A DNA stretch of 64,000 nt from positions 1-64,000 of the forward strand of contig JAABTQ010000012.1 in the NCBI GenBank assembly GCA_011389745.1, read 5' to 3'. Of the stretch, positions 8,981 through 18,356 are shown one piece after another. A program made the position numbers and the translations under genes. Under the pieces are notes generated by a model. That model had not been told where the DNA came from, made no database searches, and saw only the letters and a list, made by a program, of their open reading frames with translations. The DNA comes from Desulfobacteraceae bacterium. Its GTDB lineage: Bacteria; Desulfobacterota; Desulfobacteria; Desulfobacterales; SKZT01. Numbering within the stretch: position 1 is the stretch's first letter; every line of letters starts with the position of its first letter.

Positions 8981-9007
8981 TTGACGGAATATTTCAATTG
9001 GTATAAG
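8981..9007 (+). promoter_or_regulatory. possible sigma-70 promoter for the ferredoxin gene
   Basis: TTGACG at 8981-8986 and TATAAG at 9002-9007 resemble -35 and -10 boxes, but the spacer is only 15 bases, shorter than the usual 16-18. The site lies about 85 bases upstream of the ferredoxin start in an AT-rich intergenic stretch (8896-9092) with no other visible feature. It is a candidate only. Confidence 0.3.
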
Positions 9008-9092
9008 CCCTTTTTTTGCGGTGAATTTCCCTGGTGAGTTTTCATCGTGTTATTTAATATATGATCTTTATTGTATGAAAGGAGGCTAGTTC

Positions 9093-9281
9093 ATGGCTTT
9101 TATTCCAACAGTTGATGAGGACAAATGTGAAGGTTGCGAAGAGTGCGTTGATGTTTGTCCAACCGAGGTATTCGAGATGGTAGACGACAAATCCAGCCCG
9201 GTTAATGCGGATGAGTGCCTTGGCTGCGAAAGCTGTATAGAAGTTTGCGAACCCGGTGCCATTACCGTGGAAGAAACTTAA
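9093..9281 (+). CDS. 2[4Fe-4S] ferredoxin
   Basis: A 62-residue cytoplasmic electron carrier. Two cysteine clusters are complete: CEGCEECVDVCP and CLGCESCIEVCEP, each giving C-x2-C-x2-C-x3-C, and together they bind two [4Fe-4S] clusters. The start is fixed by a strong AAAGGAGG site seven bases upstream. The gene stands alone between an AT-rich region and a clear intrinsic terminator, so it is probably a monocistronic, well-expressed ferredoxin. It could serve the ferredoxin-dependent indolepyruvate oxidoreductase at 45922-48425, but nothing here proves the partner. Confidence 0.95.
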   Translation: MAFIPTVDEDKCEGCEECVDVCPTEVFEMVDDKSSPVNADECLGCESCIEVCEPGAITVEET

Positions 9282-9302
9282 TTATTATTTACACTACAAT
9301 TT

Positions 9303-9343
9303 GCCCGGGAAGCTTCTTCCATGGAGCCCCGGGCATTTTTTTT
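9303..9343 (+). terminator. Rho-independent terminator after the ferredoxin gene
   Basis: GCCCGGG at 9303-9309 pairs with CCCGGGC at 9328-9334, followed by A and eight T residues (9336-9343). It sits 21 bases after the ferredoxin stop codon. Confidence 0.9.
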
Positions 9344-9395
9344 GGATAGGACCTAAAAATTTTCATTCCAACAGGATAGGAAATAAGGTGTGGAA

Positions 9396-9944
9396 ATGGA
9401 AATTCAACATCGGAATATGGTATTTGAAACCCTTTTTGGGTATTGTGCTGTTTTATTTCGGGAAAATCCTTTTTTTCTGGTTAGGGTATTGCTACCCACC
9501 GACAAAAAAGATCTTTTAAAAAAAAAGGTGCAAAAGGACGTTTGGGGGAATTCCGGTGTCCATCCGGATGCAACTGCCATATCATTGGCAATTACGGATT
9601 ACTTTGCCGGAAAGTTTCCTGTCTCAAAAGCCCCGCCATGGGATCTGTTGGATATGAAATATCTGACACCGCTTCATCAACAGGTGTTACGAATTACTTC
9701 TGAAATTCCTTATGGGCAGGTTTGTTCCTACAAAGAAATTGCACACACTTTAAACCGGCCCCGGGCTTATCGATTTGTAGGGTCCTGCCTGGCAAAAAAC
9801 CCGTTTCCGATTATAATCTCATGTCATCGTGTTGTGAGAAGTGATTTATCAGTAGGCAAATTCGGAGGAGGTTCGGAAATGAAAAAGAAAATGATCGAAC
9901 TGGAAGCCGGGCGCGCCTCCGAATATATGACTTGCAAGCAATAA
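9396..9944 (+). CDS. methylated-DNA--protein-cysteine methyltransferase family protein
   Basis: Predicted repair protein that removes alkyl groups from O6-alkylguanine by transfer to its own cysteine. The C-terminal DNA-binding/active domain runs from TPLHQQVL through IPYGQVCSYKEIA to GKFGGG. The acceptor motif reads SCHRVV, so the cysteine and CHRV core are kept but the usual preceding proline is serine. An N-terminal alpha/beta half is present, so it is Ogt-like in length (182 residues). The start is either GTG at 9390 or ATG at 9396; I chose ATG because AAGGTG lies at good spacing. Confidence 0.85.
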   Translation: MEIQHRNMVFETLFGYCAVLFRENPFFLVRVLLPTDKKDLLKKKVQKDVWGNSGVHPDATAISLAITDYFAGKFPVSKAPPWDLLDMKYLTPLHQQVLRITSEIPYGQVCSYKEIAHTLNRPRAYRFVGSCLAKNPFPIIISCHRVVRSDLSVGKFGGGSEMKKKMIELEAGRASEYMTCKQ

Positions 9945-9966
9945 TAAACTATGGTAGCAGAAAATT

Positions 9967-10299
9967 ATGAAACAATATGTGATCGATCAGTTCAGCCCTG
10001 AAGATTACGATAGGGTAAAGGACTATCTTGATAAGCATTTTTCAAATTCCGGAATTGATGGGATCTACTGGATACCGATCAATGATGATTTGCTCAATGA
10101 TGTACAAAAAGACCATAAGGATTGCAGCCCGTTTTTTTTCGCTATTGAGATTGTTCCAAACAAGATGAGCTGTGAACTTTTGGTCAGAACCCAAAAAACT
10201 ATGCGTTGCAATTGTATACAGCATGCCACTGAATTACAGCGAAATTGGTTCATTGAGTTTGCAGATTCTATTTTTGACAGGCTGAATATAAAAATTTAG
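9967..10299 (+). CDS. conserved-looking hypothetical protein, 110 residues
   Basis: Not recognised. A small soluble protein with a mixed alpha/beta pattern, three cysteines including the CNC in MRCNCIQH, and no membrane segment. It starts 22 bases after the alkyltransferase gene with only a weak AGCAG upstream and shares its orientation, so the two may be co-transcribed. Codon use is like that of flanking genes. No function can be assigned. Confidence 0.6.
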   Translation: MKQYVIDQFSPEDYDRVKDYLDKHFSNSGIDGIYWIPINDDLLNDVQKDHKDCSPFFFAIEIVPNKMSCELLVRTQKTMRCNCIQHATELQRNWFIEFADSIFDRLNIKI

Positions 10300-10346
10300 T
10301 TACGCTCATTTCGGTCCGGCAGAAATAAACGCTTTCTTGACTAAAA

Positions 10347-11099
10347 ATGCCGGACAAAACAGGAGTATTTGGTAAAAGCATGTTTCGAACCACCATTGTC
10401 CTGACGTGGATAATATTAGCCACCATCTTTTTCGGTATCAGTTCCATTTTGGCCTCTTTTTTAGACGGAACAGGCAATATCGCTCATAGAGTTGCCCGTA
10501 TCTGGGCGGCATCCATATTGAGAGCCAGCGGCATTCGGGTCAAATTAAGAGGATTGAAAAACATTGATCCATCAAAATCTTATATTTACATGGCAAATCA
10601 CCAGAGCAATTTTGACATACCTGTACTGCTTGCCCATCTTCCGGTGCAGTTTCGCTGGTTAGCCAAAGCGGAACTTTTTAAAATTCCGTTATTTGGCCTG
10701 GCCATGAAAAGAGTGGGATATATAAGCATTGATCGCAGCGATTTCAGGTCTGCGGTGAAAAGTTTGAAAAAAGCCGCTGAAACTATCAGAAAAGGGACCT
10801 CGGTTGTTATATTTCCCGAAGGTACGCGAAGCCTGGATGGCAAAATCCACGATTACAAAAAAGGCGGTTTTATTATGGCTATTGATTCTCAGGTTCCCAT
10901 TGTTCCTGTAGTGATACATGGTACCCGGGCAATTATGCCAAAAGCGACCCTTCGCATACGGACCAATAACAATGTCCTGGTTGAGGTTAAGAAGCCAATA
11001 CCGACTTTGGACTTCACCCGAAAAAGAAAAGATACTCTCATGGCGCATGTGCGAAAATCAATGTGTGAATCCTTTAATAAACAAGAATTGAGCGTGTGA
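10347..11099 (+). CDS. plsC: 1-acyl-sn-glycerol-3-phosphate acyltransferase
   Basis: Makes phosphatidic acid by acylating lysophosphatidic acid at the inner membrane. The 250-residue protein has an N-terminal hydrophobic segment (about 10-35), then the catalytic HX4D motif in NHQSNFD, the FPEGTRS motif that binds glycerol phosphate, and the later VPIVPVVIHGT block. It overlaps the RNase J gene at its stop: the TGA at 11097-11099 shares its A with the next ATG, indicating translational coupling. Confidence 0.92.
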   Translation: MPDKTGVFGKSMFRTTIVLTWIILATIFFGISSILASFLDGTGNIAHRVARIWAASILRASGIRVKLRGLKNIDPSKSYIYMANHQSNFDIPVLLAHLPVQFRWLAKAELFKIPLFGLAMKRVGYISIDRSDFRSAVKSLKKAAETIRKGTSVVIFPEGTRSLDGKIHDYKKGGFIMAIDSQVPIVPVVIHGTRAIMPKATLRIRTNNNVLVEVKKPIPTLDFTRKRKDTLMAHVRKSMCESFNKQELSV

Positions 11100-12748
11100 T
11101 GTTAAAAATAATTCCCCTGGGTGGTTTAGGTGAAATCGGCCTGAACATGATGGTCTTTGAATACGGGGAATCATTACTGGTAGTTGATGCGGGACTTATG
11201 TTTCCCGAAGACTACATGCTGGGCATTGATTATGTTATTCCCGATATGGGGTATCTGAAAAAAAATCGTTCCAAATTAGTCGGTATTGTTTTGACCCATG
11301 CCCATGAAGACCATATCGGCGCCATCCCGTATCTCCTTCGGGAAATCAATGTTCCTGTTTATGGCACTTCTTTTACCTTGGGCATGGTCCGCCACAAACT
11401 CGAAGAACACGATCTCCTGGCCAATGCCAAACTTATTAAGATTGCCCCAAGATCTAGGCTTAGGCTGGGAGCTTTTGAATTGGATTTCATCCGTGTCGCC
11501 CATAGTGTGGTCGATGGTGTGGGCATTGCGTTCAGGACTCCTGAAGGTCTTATCGTGCATACGGGCGATTTTAAAATCAGCCATAGCAGCATAAACAGCA
11601 TGGATACGGACGTGAGTCGGTTTGCTCAACTTGGAGAGGAAGGTGTTCTGGCACTGTTATCCGATTCCACCAATGTTGAAAAAGATGGTTATACCATATC
11701 GGATAAACAGGTGGGTGAAACCTTAGCCAATATTGCGGTGGAAAGCCAGGGCCGCATTATTATCGCCCTTTTTGCTTCCAGTATTTCGCGCATTCAGCAG
11801 ATCATAAACATCGCATCCAAAACCGGCAGAAAAGTCGTCGTTAATGGAAAAAGTATTGAATTCAGCACTCAACTTGCCAAAGAATTGGGGTTTCTTCATG
11901 TCCCTGTAAATACAGAGATCGATATTGGTGAACTTGATGCCTATTCGGAAGAAGAAACCCTTATCATCACCACCGGAAGCCAGGGAGAACCCATGTCGGC
12001 GCTGGCCAGAATGGCCGGAGGAAATCATAAGTATATCAAAATCCAGCCCGGCGATACGGTAATTTTATCCTCCAAGTTTATTCCCGGAAATGAAAAGGCC
12101 ATCACCAATATCATCAATAACCTTTACCGGTTAGGGGCAAATGTCATTTACGAAAAAATTTCCGCGATCCATGTTTCCGGACATGCTTTTCGTGAAGAAC
12201 TCAAAATGATGATTCAATTAACCAGACCAAAATATTTTATTCCTATCCATGGAGAATACCGTCATCTGTTTCACCATTCCCGCATAGCAAAGGATTTAGG
12301 CATTCCCGACGATAGGGTCCTTTTAGCGGAAAACGGTCAAATTATCCAATTTGATGAAACCGGGGGGAAAATAGGTCAAAATATTACTACAGGCCGTGTG
12401 CTTATTGATGGAAAAGGGGTTGGTGATGTGGGCAGAAGCGTTCTTAAGGAGCGTCGATTGCTATCCGAAGAGGGCCTGGTAATGGTAAGCATGGTTTTTG
12501 ACGAAGATACCGGGATTGTGATATATGGCCCTGAGATTGTTTCCCGAGGATTTGTATTTGAAACAGAAACAGGCCATTTGGTCGACGATGCCATATGCGT
12601 TGTGCTTGAAATTGTGGAAGAAGTCGGTCCTGATGAGCCCAATCGTATTCATCGGATTCGAACCATGGTTCAGAGCGCATTAAAGAAATATTTTTATTTT
12701 ACCATCGGACGCCGTCCCGTAATCCTAGCCTTTATTCAGGAAATATAA
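11099..12748 (+). CDS. rnj: ribonuclease J
   Basis: 549-residue beta-CASP metallo-beta-lactamase nuclease with 5'-3' exo- and endonuclease activity on RNA. The zinc motif LTHAHEDHIGAIP (HxHxDH) follows the N-terminal LGGLGEIG, and later conserved parts include DSTNVE, TTGSQGEP and the C-terminal HVSGHA and IPIHGEYRH segments. A GTG at 11096 is also in frame, but the ATG at 11099 gives the family start MLKIIPLGG and overlaps the plsC stop by one base. Together with the YhaM-like protein and RtcB it suggests RNA turnover unlike the RNase E model. Confidence 0.93.
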   Translation: MLKIIPLGGLGEIGLNMMVFEYGESLLVVDAGLMFPEDYMLGIDYVIPDMGYLKKNRSKLVGIVLTHAHEDHIGAIPYLLREINVPVYGTSFTLGMVRHKLEEHDLLANAKLIKIAPRSRLRLGAFELDFIRVAHSVVDGVGIAFRTPEGLIVHTGDFKISHSSINSMDTDVSRFAQLGEEGVLALLSDSTNVEKDGYTISDKQVGETLANIAVESQGRIIIALFASSISRIQQIINIASKTGRKVVVNGKSIEFSTQLAKELGFLHVPVNTEIDIGELDAYSEEETLIITTGSQGEPMSALARMAGGNHKYIKIQPGDTVILSSKFIPGNEKAITNIINNLYRLGANVIYEKISAIHVSGHAFREELKMMIQLTRPKYFIPIHGEYRHLFHHSRIAKDLGIPDDRVLLAENGQIIQFDETGGKIGQNITTGRVLIDGKGVGDVGRSVLKERRLLSEEGLVMVSMVFDEDTGIVIYGPEIVSRGFVFETETGHLVDDAICVVLEIVEEVGPDEPNRIHRIRTMVQSALKKYFYFTIGRRPVILAFIQEI

Positions 12749-12787
12749 CAGCGACCTGGGGAAGGTTCAGAAAATTGATATCAATTT

Positions 12788-14995
12788 ATGCGTAAGGAAA
12801 TCGCCGGAATACTTCTTTTTTTTCTAGTTGTTCTGACGCTGGTCAGCCTGCTGTCTTACAACCCGGAAGACCCATCAATCCATAATGCCACTGCCACCAG
12901 CCAAATCCATAATCTTTTTGGTCTGATAGGATCACACCTTGCCGGTTTTTTGATTGGACTGTTCGGTCTTGGAGCTTTTTGGATACCGGCGCTTTTAATG
13001 TTGGGAAGTATTCACCTTTTTGGCCGTCAACCTGTCAAAAATATCTATATTCTCATTACGCTGATCGGAAGCCTCATGCTGGTGATTACTTCAGGAAGCT
13101 TATTTTCCATCAAACAGGATCACTATTTACTCTTTGGAAATGCGTTTTCTTCGGGAGGCATGATTGGTATACCCATGAAGTCCTTATTGTTTAAATACGC
13201 CAACCCTGTCGGAGGGATGCTTATTCTGGTAGTTCTGTGGATTATCGGATTGATCATGGCGACCGGCTTGTCGTTGTATTCTTTTTTCAAATTCTTTTTA
13301 CGTACCTTGGCAACTGTAAGTTCCAGGATAAATGGCGCATCAAATATTCTGAGAGAAAAGATAAAAAAGGCAAAAAAGCTTAATAAGACCAAAGAAAAAC
13401 AAAAACCAGGTAAAATCAAAAATGATCCGCAGGCCCCTCAGAATGATCCGATTCAGATCATAACAACACCCCCGCAACCGATTAAACCAAAGCTCCAGGC
13501 CAGGCAGGAAATCTTTGATTTTATGAAATCCAACGATGAATTTCGGCTACCATTGCTTGAATTTCTTGACGATCCGGATTCTCCATTGTCAAGCGCAGAT
13601 GATGAAAACCTTCTGATGCAATCCCGGTTACTGGAAAAAAAGCTGGAAGATTTCGGGGTCAAGGGAAAAGTTGTGGCGATCACACCTGGGCCTGTAATTA
13701 CCACATTTGAATACGAGCCTGCACCGGGAGTCAAAATCAACAGAGTCGTTAATTTATCAGACGATTTGGCGCTTGCACTTCGTGCCATGAGTATCCGAAT
13801 CGTGGCTCCCATTCCCGGAAAAGCCGTCATTGGAATCGAAATTCCCAATACGGTAAGGGAAGTTGTTTGTTTCAAAGATATGGTCAATGTAAGCAGTTTC
13901 GAAAAGTCCAAATCCAAACTTACCTTATGCCTGGGAAAAGATATTGTTGGAAATCCGGTATTAGCTGATCTGGCCAGAATGCCGCATTTGCTCATTGCAG
14001 GAGCTACCGGGACAGGAAAAAGCGTAGGCTTGAACGCCATGATTTCCAGCATTCTATATAAAGCCAGACCCGATGAAGTCAAATTCATTATGATCGACCC
14101 AAAACGAATTGAGCTTTCTTCTTATGATGGCATTCCACATCTGATAACTCCTGTAGTCACCGATGTTAAAAAAGCCACAAACGCACTTTTTTGGGCGGTC
14201 AAAGAGATGGAGAGACGCTATGAGCTACTCTCGGAAAAGCGTGTTCGTAACATCTCACAATACAATCAGAAAATTACCAAAGGAAAAAAGGCCCCTGCGG
14301 ATTTATCTAAGGCTTCATCCGACGTTGATCAATCTTTCGATATCCTGCCCTTTATTGTCATTATCATCGATGAGCTGGCAGACCTTATGATGGTCACATC
14401 AAAAGATGTGGAGTTTGCTTTAACACGACTTGCCCAGATGGCTCGTGCATCGGGTATTCACCTGATTTTGGCCACCCAAAGGCCATCCGTCGATGTACTT
14501 ACAGGCATTATCAAAGCCAATTTTCCAACACGATTGACATTTCAGGTGTCATCCAGGACAGATTCGCGAACAATCATTGATTCAAATGGGGCTGAACAAC
14601 TTTTAGGCAACGGCGATATGCTGTTTCTTCCCCCCGGCACCGCACGTCTTCAACGGATTCACGGTTCTTTTATTTCAGAGGAGGAAATCAACCTCATTAC
14701 AGAATTTTTAAAAAGCCAGAAACCCCCGGAATATGATACATCTGTGACTGAAACTCCTTCCGAAGAAAAAGATGAATTAAGCGAAGAGGATTACGATGAG
14801 CGTTATGATGATGCGGTGGCCCTTGTTACGAAAAATGGTCAGGCGTCCATATCTATGATTCAACGGCACTTGCGGATTGGCTACAATCGTGCCGCCCGGA
14901 TTATAGAAGTCATGGAAAAAGAAGGAATCGTCGGCCCTTCGGATGGCGCAAAACCCCGGGAAGTATTGGCTCGCAGTTATGAAGGAATGCCATGA
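12788..14995 (+). CDS. ftsK: FtsK/SpoIIIE-type DNA translocase
   Basis: Inner-membrane motor that pumps chromosomal DNA at division and aids dimer resolution. The 735 residues comprise about four N-terminal membrane segments (within ~1-165), a short lysine-rich linker (~180-230), and the motor with Walker A GATGTGKS and Walker B-like FIVIIIDELADLMM. A C-terminal winged-helix gamma domain (about 670-735, with the QRHLRIGYNRAARI helix) recognises polar KOPS-like DNA. The linker is much shorter than in E. coli FtsK, closer to SpoIIIE length. The start ATG lies 39 bases after rnj. Confidence 0.95.
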   Translation: MRKEIAGILLFFLVVLTLVSLLSYNPEDPSIHNATATSQIHNLFGLIGSHLAGFLIGLFGLGAFWIPALLMLGSIHLFGRQPVKNIYILITLIGSLMLVITSGSLFSIKQDHYLLFGNAFSSGGMIGIPMKSLLFKYANPVGGMLILVVLWIIGLIMATGLSLYSFFKFFLRTLATVSSRINGASNILREKIKKAKKLNKTKEKQKPGKIKNDPQAPQNDPIQIITTPPQPIKPKLQARQEIFDFMKSNDEFRLPLLEFLDDPDSPLSSADDENLLMQSRLLEKKLEDFGVKGKVVAITPGPVITTFEYEPAPGVKINRVVNLSDDLALALRAMSIRIVAPIPGKAVIGIEIPNTVREVVCFKDMVNVSSFEKSKSKLTLCLGKDIVGNPVLADLARMPHLLIAGATGTGKSVGLNAMISSILYKARPDEVKFIMIDPKRIELSSYDGIPHLITPVVTDVKKATNALFWAVKEMERRYELLSEKRVRNISQYNQKITKGKKAPADLSKASSDVDQSFDILPFIVIIIDELADLMMVTSKDVEFALTRLAQMARASGIHLILATQRPSVDVLTGIIKANFPTRLTFQVSSRTDSRTIIDSNGAEQLLGNGDMLFLPPGTARLQRIHGSFISEEEINLITEFLKSQKPPEYDTSVTETPSEEKDELSEEDYDERYDDAVALVTKNGQASISMIQRHLRIGYNRAARIIEVMEKEGIVGPSDGAKPREVLARSYEGMP

Positions 14996-14998
14996 AAA

Positions 14999-15763
14999 CT
15001 ATACCGGAAGAACTGTGGTAACCCGGTTTCCTTTACCCTCTTGCCTGTCTGTGAATAATGTGCCTCCATGCAATTCCACCAGGTTTCTTGTCAGGCTTAA
15101 TTCCAGGCCGGAGTGAGGAGTATGATTTTTTTTACCCGCCTCAGCTTCTAAAGACTCTTCCAATATATTCCCATGATATTCGGCATCGATCCCGGTTCTA
15201 TTGTCTATAATTGAAATAACCACTAATTCACGATTTTCGATCATAAGTTTTTCAGCTATGACTCCCACCTGACCGCCATCCGGAGTCAAATTCAAGGCGT
15301 TTGAAAGCAGGTTGAACAAAATTTGTTTCATTTTTCTCTTATCCAGATTCATTTTCAGGTGACGCAGGTCGTCAGACATCGAAAAACGGATGTCTATATT
15401 GTGCTTAAAAGCTTTTTGCCGAATAAAATTCAAGCTGCCCCGGATAATATCACCGATGTTCACATGGCGAAGATCCAGATTATCATCGTCGTTATCCGGA
15501 CTGGTCAGATCCAGAATGTCGTTTATTAAAGCCAGGAGCTCCTGGCCGCTTTCATGAATATCTTTAACATAACGTTCCTGTTTTGCATTCAGAGGGCCGA
15601 AATATTTTTCCAGGAGAACCTGTGAAAAACCCAATATGGAGTTAAGAGGGTTTCGAAGCTCATGGCTCATATTGGCGAAAAAATTACTATTGATCAGGCT
15701 TGTCATCTCTATGGATTCTTTCATTTTACGTAAGTTATCCGAAGCCTTATTTTTTTCATCCAT
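14999..15763 (-). CDS. histidine kinase with degenerate ATP-binding boxes
   Basis: 254 residues from the ATG at 15763, chosen for its AGGAAAG ribosome site; a longer frame runs to 15874. A short coiled N terminus leads to a HisKA domain with an intact phospho-acceptor motif FFANMSHELRNPLNS. In the HATPase domain the N box is NLLSNAL, but the G1 box reads DNRTGID rather than DxGxG and the G2 box reads HSGLELS rather than GxGLGL. No membrane segment or sensor domain is seen. It may be a weak kinase, a phosphatase or a phosphotransfer partner. It is convergent with ftsK, with a 3-base gap. Confidence 0.85.
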   Translation of the reverse strand: MDEKNKASDNLRKMKESIEMTSLINSNFFANMSHELRNPLNSILGFSQVLLEKYFGPLNAKQERYVKDIHESGQELLALINDILDLTSPDNDDDNLDLRHVNIGDIIRGSLNFIRQKAFKHNIDIRFSMSDDLRHLKMNLDKRKMKQILFNLLSNALNLTPDGGQVGVIAEKLMIENRELVVISIIDNRTGIDAEYHGNILEESLEAEAGKKNHTPHSGLELSLTRNLVELHGGTLFTDRQEGKGNRVTTVLPV

Positions 15764-15958
15764 TTTTATCTTTCCTGTTCCGGAAACCTGTGAAAGTTTT
15801 TTCCCGATTAAAACTGAATCACAAATAGTATAAAAATAATCCGGCAGTATGATACAAATCGTATCAAATGGCAACGAATTGAGATTCTTGACTGTAAGTT
15901 TTGATTATAATATGGTTTAATCATTATTGGAAAATTTTCAACAATTTGGACCCTATTG

Positions 15959-16786
15959 ATGATGACCACTACATTTCACGTTAATATTGCCGGACGCAGA
16001 TTAAGAGTTCAAAGAATTTCGGTATCCTCTTCAGCTGATCAACCGGACAGCCCGACCCTGGTTTTTTTGCACGAAGGACTTGGATGTATCGAGCATTGGA
16101 AAGGTTTTCCCAAAATGCTGTGCAGGACCACGGGAATCAACGGTCTGGTTTATGACCGAAAAGGTTACGGAGGCTCAGATACATGCGATAAATGGCAAAA
16201 AGATTATTTGATTGAAGAAGCCAACGTAGACCTTCCCAGGCTGATAAAATCTTGCGGTATCCGAAATGTTATTTTGATAGGCCACAGTGACGGAGGCTCC
16301 ATTGCGCTTTTGGCGGCGGCTACACACAAGCATCTTGTAAAAGGAGTAATTACCGAGGCAGCACACATTTTTGTCGAAAACGAAACTGTCAACGGAATTC
16401 GCAAATTTATGGGACTCTATGATAATGATGATAAATTAAAAAAAAAGCTTTCACGTTATCACGGAGAAAATACTGATAAAGTGGTACGAAGATGGGCGGA
16501 TACCTGGTTGGCACCGGAATTTCGGGACTGGAATATGGAATCTTTTTTACCCTGGATTTCCTGTCCGCTTCTGGTCCTGCAAGGGGTAAACGATGAATAT
16601 GCCACGATCAGGCAAATCAAAGGAATTGTTGATCAGGTCAAGGGGCCTGTTTCATGGGAAATAATTTCCAAATGCGGCCATGTACCCCATTTTCAGGCGA
16701 CTGATCAGGTAGTGGTTCTGATGTCCTCTTTTATATTGTCCATTGTACAAAAAGAGAAAGCTAATCCATGTCAGTTGAAAAGTTAA
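15959..16786 (+). CDS. alpha/beta-fold hydrolase
   Basis: Predicted cytoplasmic serine hydrolase of about 275 residues. Visible elements are the oxyanion segment FLHEGLG, the nucleophile elbow GHSDGGS, an acid residue in GVNDEYA and the histidine in CGHVPHF, so the triad looks complete. The sequence resembles the proline iminopeptidase/carboxylesterase-like group, but the substrate cannot be told. The start is uncertain among a TTG and two ATGs (15956-15964). Its 3' end overlaps the REC-kinase gene by 19 bases, tying it to the signalling operon. Confidence 0.85.
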   Translation: MMTTTFHVNIAGRRLRVQRISVSSSADQPDSPTLVFLHEGLGCIEHWKGFPKMLCRTTGINGLVYDRKGYGGSDTCDKWQKDYLIEEANVDLPRLIKSCGIRNVILIGHSDGGSIALLAAATHKHLVKGVITEAAHIFVENETVNGIRKFMGLYDNDDKLKKKLSRYHGENTDKVVRRWADTWLAPEFRDWNMESFLPWISCPLLVLQGVNDEYATIRQIKGIVDQVKGPVSWEIISKCGHVPHFQATDQVVVLMSSFILSIVQKEKANPCQLKS

Positions 16787-17925
16787 AAATCCTTGTGGTA
16801 GATGATGATCTTTTTTTCAGAAAAATGCTCCCGAAAAAGCTTTCATCAAAAGGATTCATATTTGATACCGCTGAAAATGGGGTTGAAGCTCTGGAAAAAT
16901 TGCATGCGAATCCGGATGTCGAGCTGATCATTTCGGATATGGCAATGCCGGAGATGAATGGGCTGGAGTTGATCAAAAAAATCCGTAGCACCGGCAAAGA
17001 TGTTCCATTTATTTTCCTGACAGCCAGTGACCAGTTGAACACTGCCATCGAGGCCATGACATGCGGGGCTAGTGATTATCTTCTAAAAGATGAAAACATT
17101 TTAAGAACCCTATCGATATCTGTTGACAAGGTACTGGAAAAACATCAGCTGAAAAAAAGCAATCAAAAGCTTTTGCAAGATCTTGCCGCAAAAAACAAAG
17201 ACCTGGAAAAGTCCAATAAGCAACTGCTGAAATTAAACGAGCTTAAAAACAAATTTCTGGGTATGGCAGCCCATGATCTGAGGAGTCCTCTTGCTTCCAT
17301 TCGTGGTTTGAGTGAGTTTTTGCTGAGTGAAATCTTTGGTTACCTGACGGAAGAACAAAAAGAATATATCAACATTATTAACAAGACTTCTGATGAAATG
17401 CTTACTCTCGTCAACGACCTGCTGGATGTTTCGGTTATCGAAAGTGGAAACCTTGACATAAAGCCCTTAAAAACATCCCTGATCAGTCTTATAAAGGACA
17501 GAATAAAACTGTATCGCATGTCCGCGGAAAAAAAAGACACCAGGATAAATTTTATCCCGGAAGACATTCCGGAAATATTTTTTGATCCTTCAAAAATAGC
17601 TCAGGTTATTGACAATCTGGTCAGCAATTCCGTCAAATTTTCGCCACCTGGTTCTGCGATATACATACATGCGGATGTGGATAAGGCTATGGTCAAAGTG
17701 AGCATTCGTGATGAAGGTCCTGGTATTTCCGAAGAGGAACAATCCAGGCTTTTTGGAGAATTTCAGCGTTTAAGTGCCAGGCCTACGGCTGGTGAAAAGA
17801 GCACGGGTCTGGGGCTTGCAATTGTGAAAAAAATCATAGATGCTCATCATGGGATACTGGAAGTGAACAGCCGTTTAGGGGTGGGGTCGACATTTAGCTT
17901 CAAGTTACCGATCAGCAACGATTAA
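16768..17925 (+). CDS. response-regulator/histidine-kinase hybrid (REC-HisKA-HATPase)
   Basis: 385-residue cytoplasmic protein. The N-terminal receiver (about 7-125) has the acidic pocket VVDDD, the phospho-accepting aspartate in IISDMAMP, and the conserved Thr (FLTAS) and Lys (LLKDE). A coiled coil (about 130-165) links to HisKA with MAAHDLRSPL and a HATPase domain with all boxes: NLVSNSVKF, DEGPGI and GLGLAIVKK. It likely receives phosphate from another kinase and passes it on; the CheY-like gene 22 bases downstream is a natural target. The start overlaps the hydrolase gene. Confidence 0.92.
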   Translation: MSVEKLKILVVDDDLFFRKMLPKKLSSKGFIFDTAENGVEALEKLHANPDVELIISDMAMPEMNGLELIKKIRSTGKDVPFIFLTASDQLNTAIEAMTCGASDYLLKDENILRTLSISVDKVLEKHQLKKSNQKLLQDLAAKNKDLEKSNKQLLKLNELKNKFLGMAAHDLRSPLASIRGLSEFLLSEIFGYLTEEQKEYINIINKTSDEMLTLVNDLLDVSVIESGNLDIKPLKTSLISLIKDRIKLYRMSAEKKDTRINFIPEDIPEIFFDPSKIAQVIDNLVSNSVKFSPPGSAIYIHADVDKAMVKVSIRDEGPGISEEEQSRLFGEFQRLSARPTAGEKSTGLGLAIVKKIIDAHHGILEVNSRLGVGSTFSFKLPISND

Positions 17926-17947
17926 TGAAATCAATCCGGAGGTATCT

Positions 17948-18337
17948 ATGACACAAAAAAGAAAACCGAGGGTTTTGCTCGCAGATGATGAATTGCATAT
18001 CAGGGCGCTGATGAAAGCTGTTATAAAAAGCATTAATGGGGAGATCGTTGCAGAGGCCACAACCGGTCAGGACGCAGTCGATCTTTTCAATGAACACAAG
18101 CCTGATTTGATGCTGTTGGATATCAACATGCCGATCAAAACCGGGGAAGAGGCCCTGGAGGAGGTCATCAGGAAGTATCCCAATGCTCTTGTTATCATGT
18201 TGACATCCCTATCGGATGCCAAAAGTGTGGAAAAGTGCATGAAACTCGGTGCGGCTAATTTTATTCGTAAAGATACCCCCATTGATAAAATGAAAGATAT
18301 CATCAAACAGACCTGGCGTGAATTTCGATTGTCCTGA
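17948..18337 (+). CDS. stand-alone CheY-like response regulator
   Basis: 129 residues forming one receiver domain and no output domain. The acidic pair is in LLADDE, the phosphorylation aspartate in LMLLDINMP, the switch threonine in MLTSLS and the conserved lysine in IRKDTP. The start has GGAGG upstream and follows the hybrid kinase by 22 bases. It probably acts by protein contact; the degenerate GspE-like ATPase in the same operon is a candidate partner by position only. Confidence 0.92.
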   Translation: MTQKRKPRVLLADDELHIRALMKAVIKSINGEIVAEATTGQDAVDLFNEHKPDLMLLDINMPIKTGEEALEEVIRKYPNALVIMLTSLSDAKSVEKCMKLGAANFIRKDTPIDKMKDIIKQTWREFRLS

Positions 18338-18356
18338 AATTCTACGGAGAAATGTT

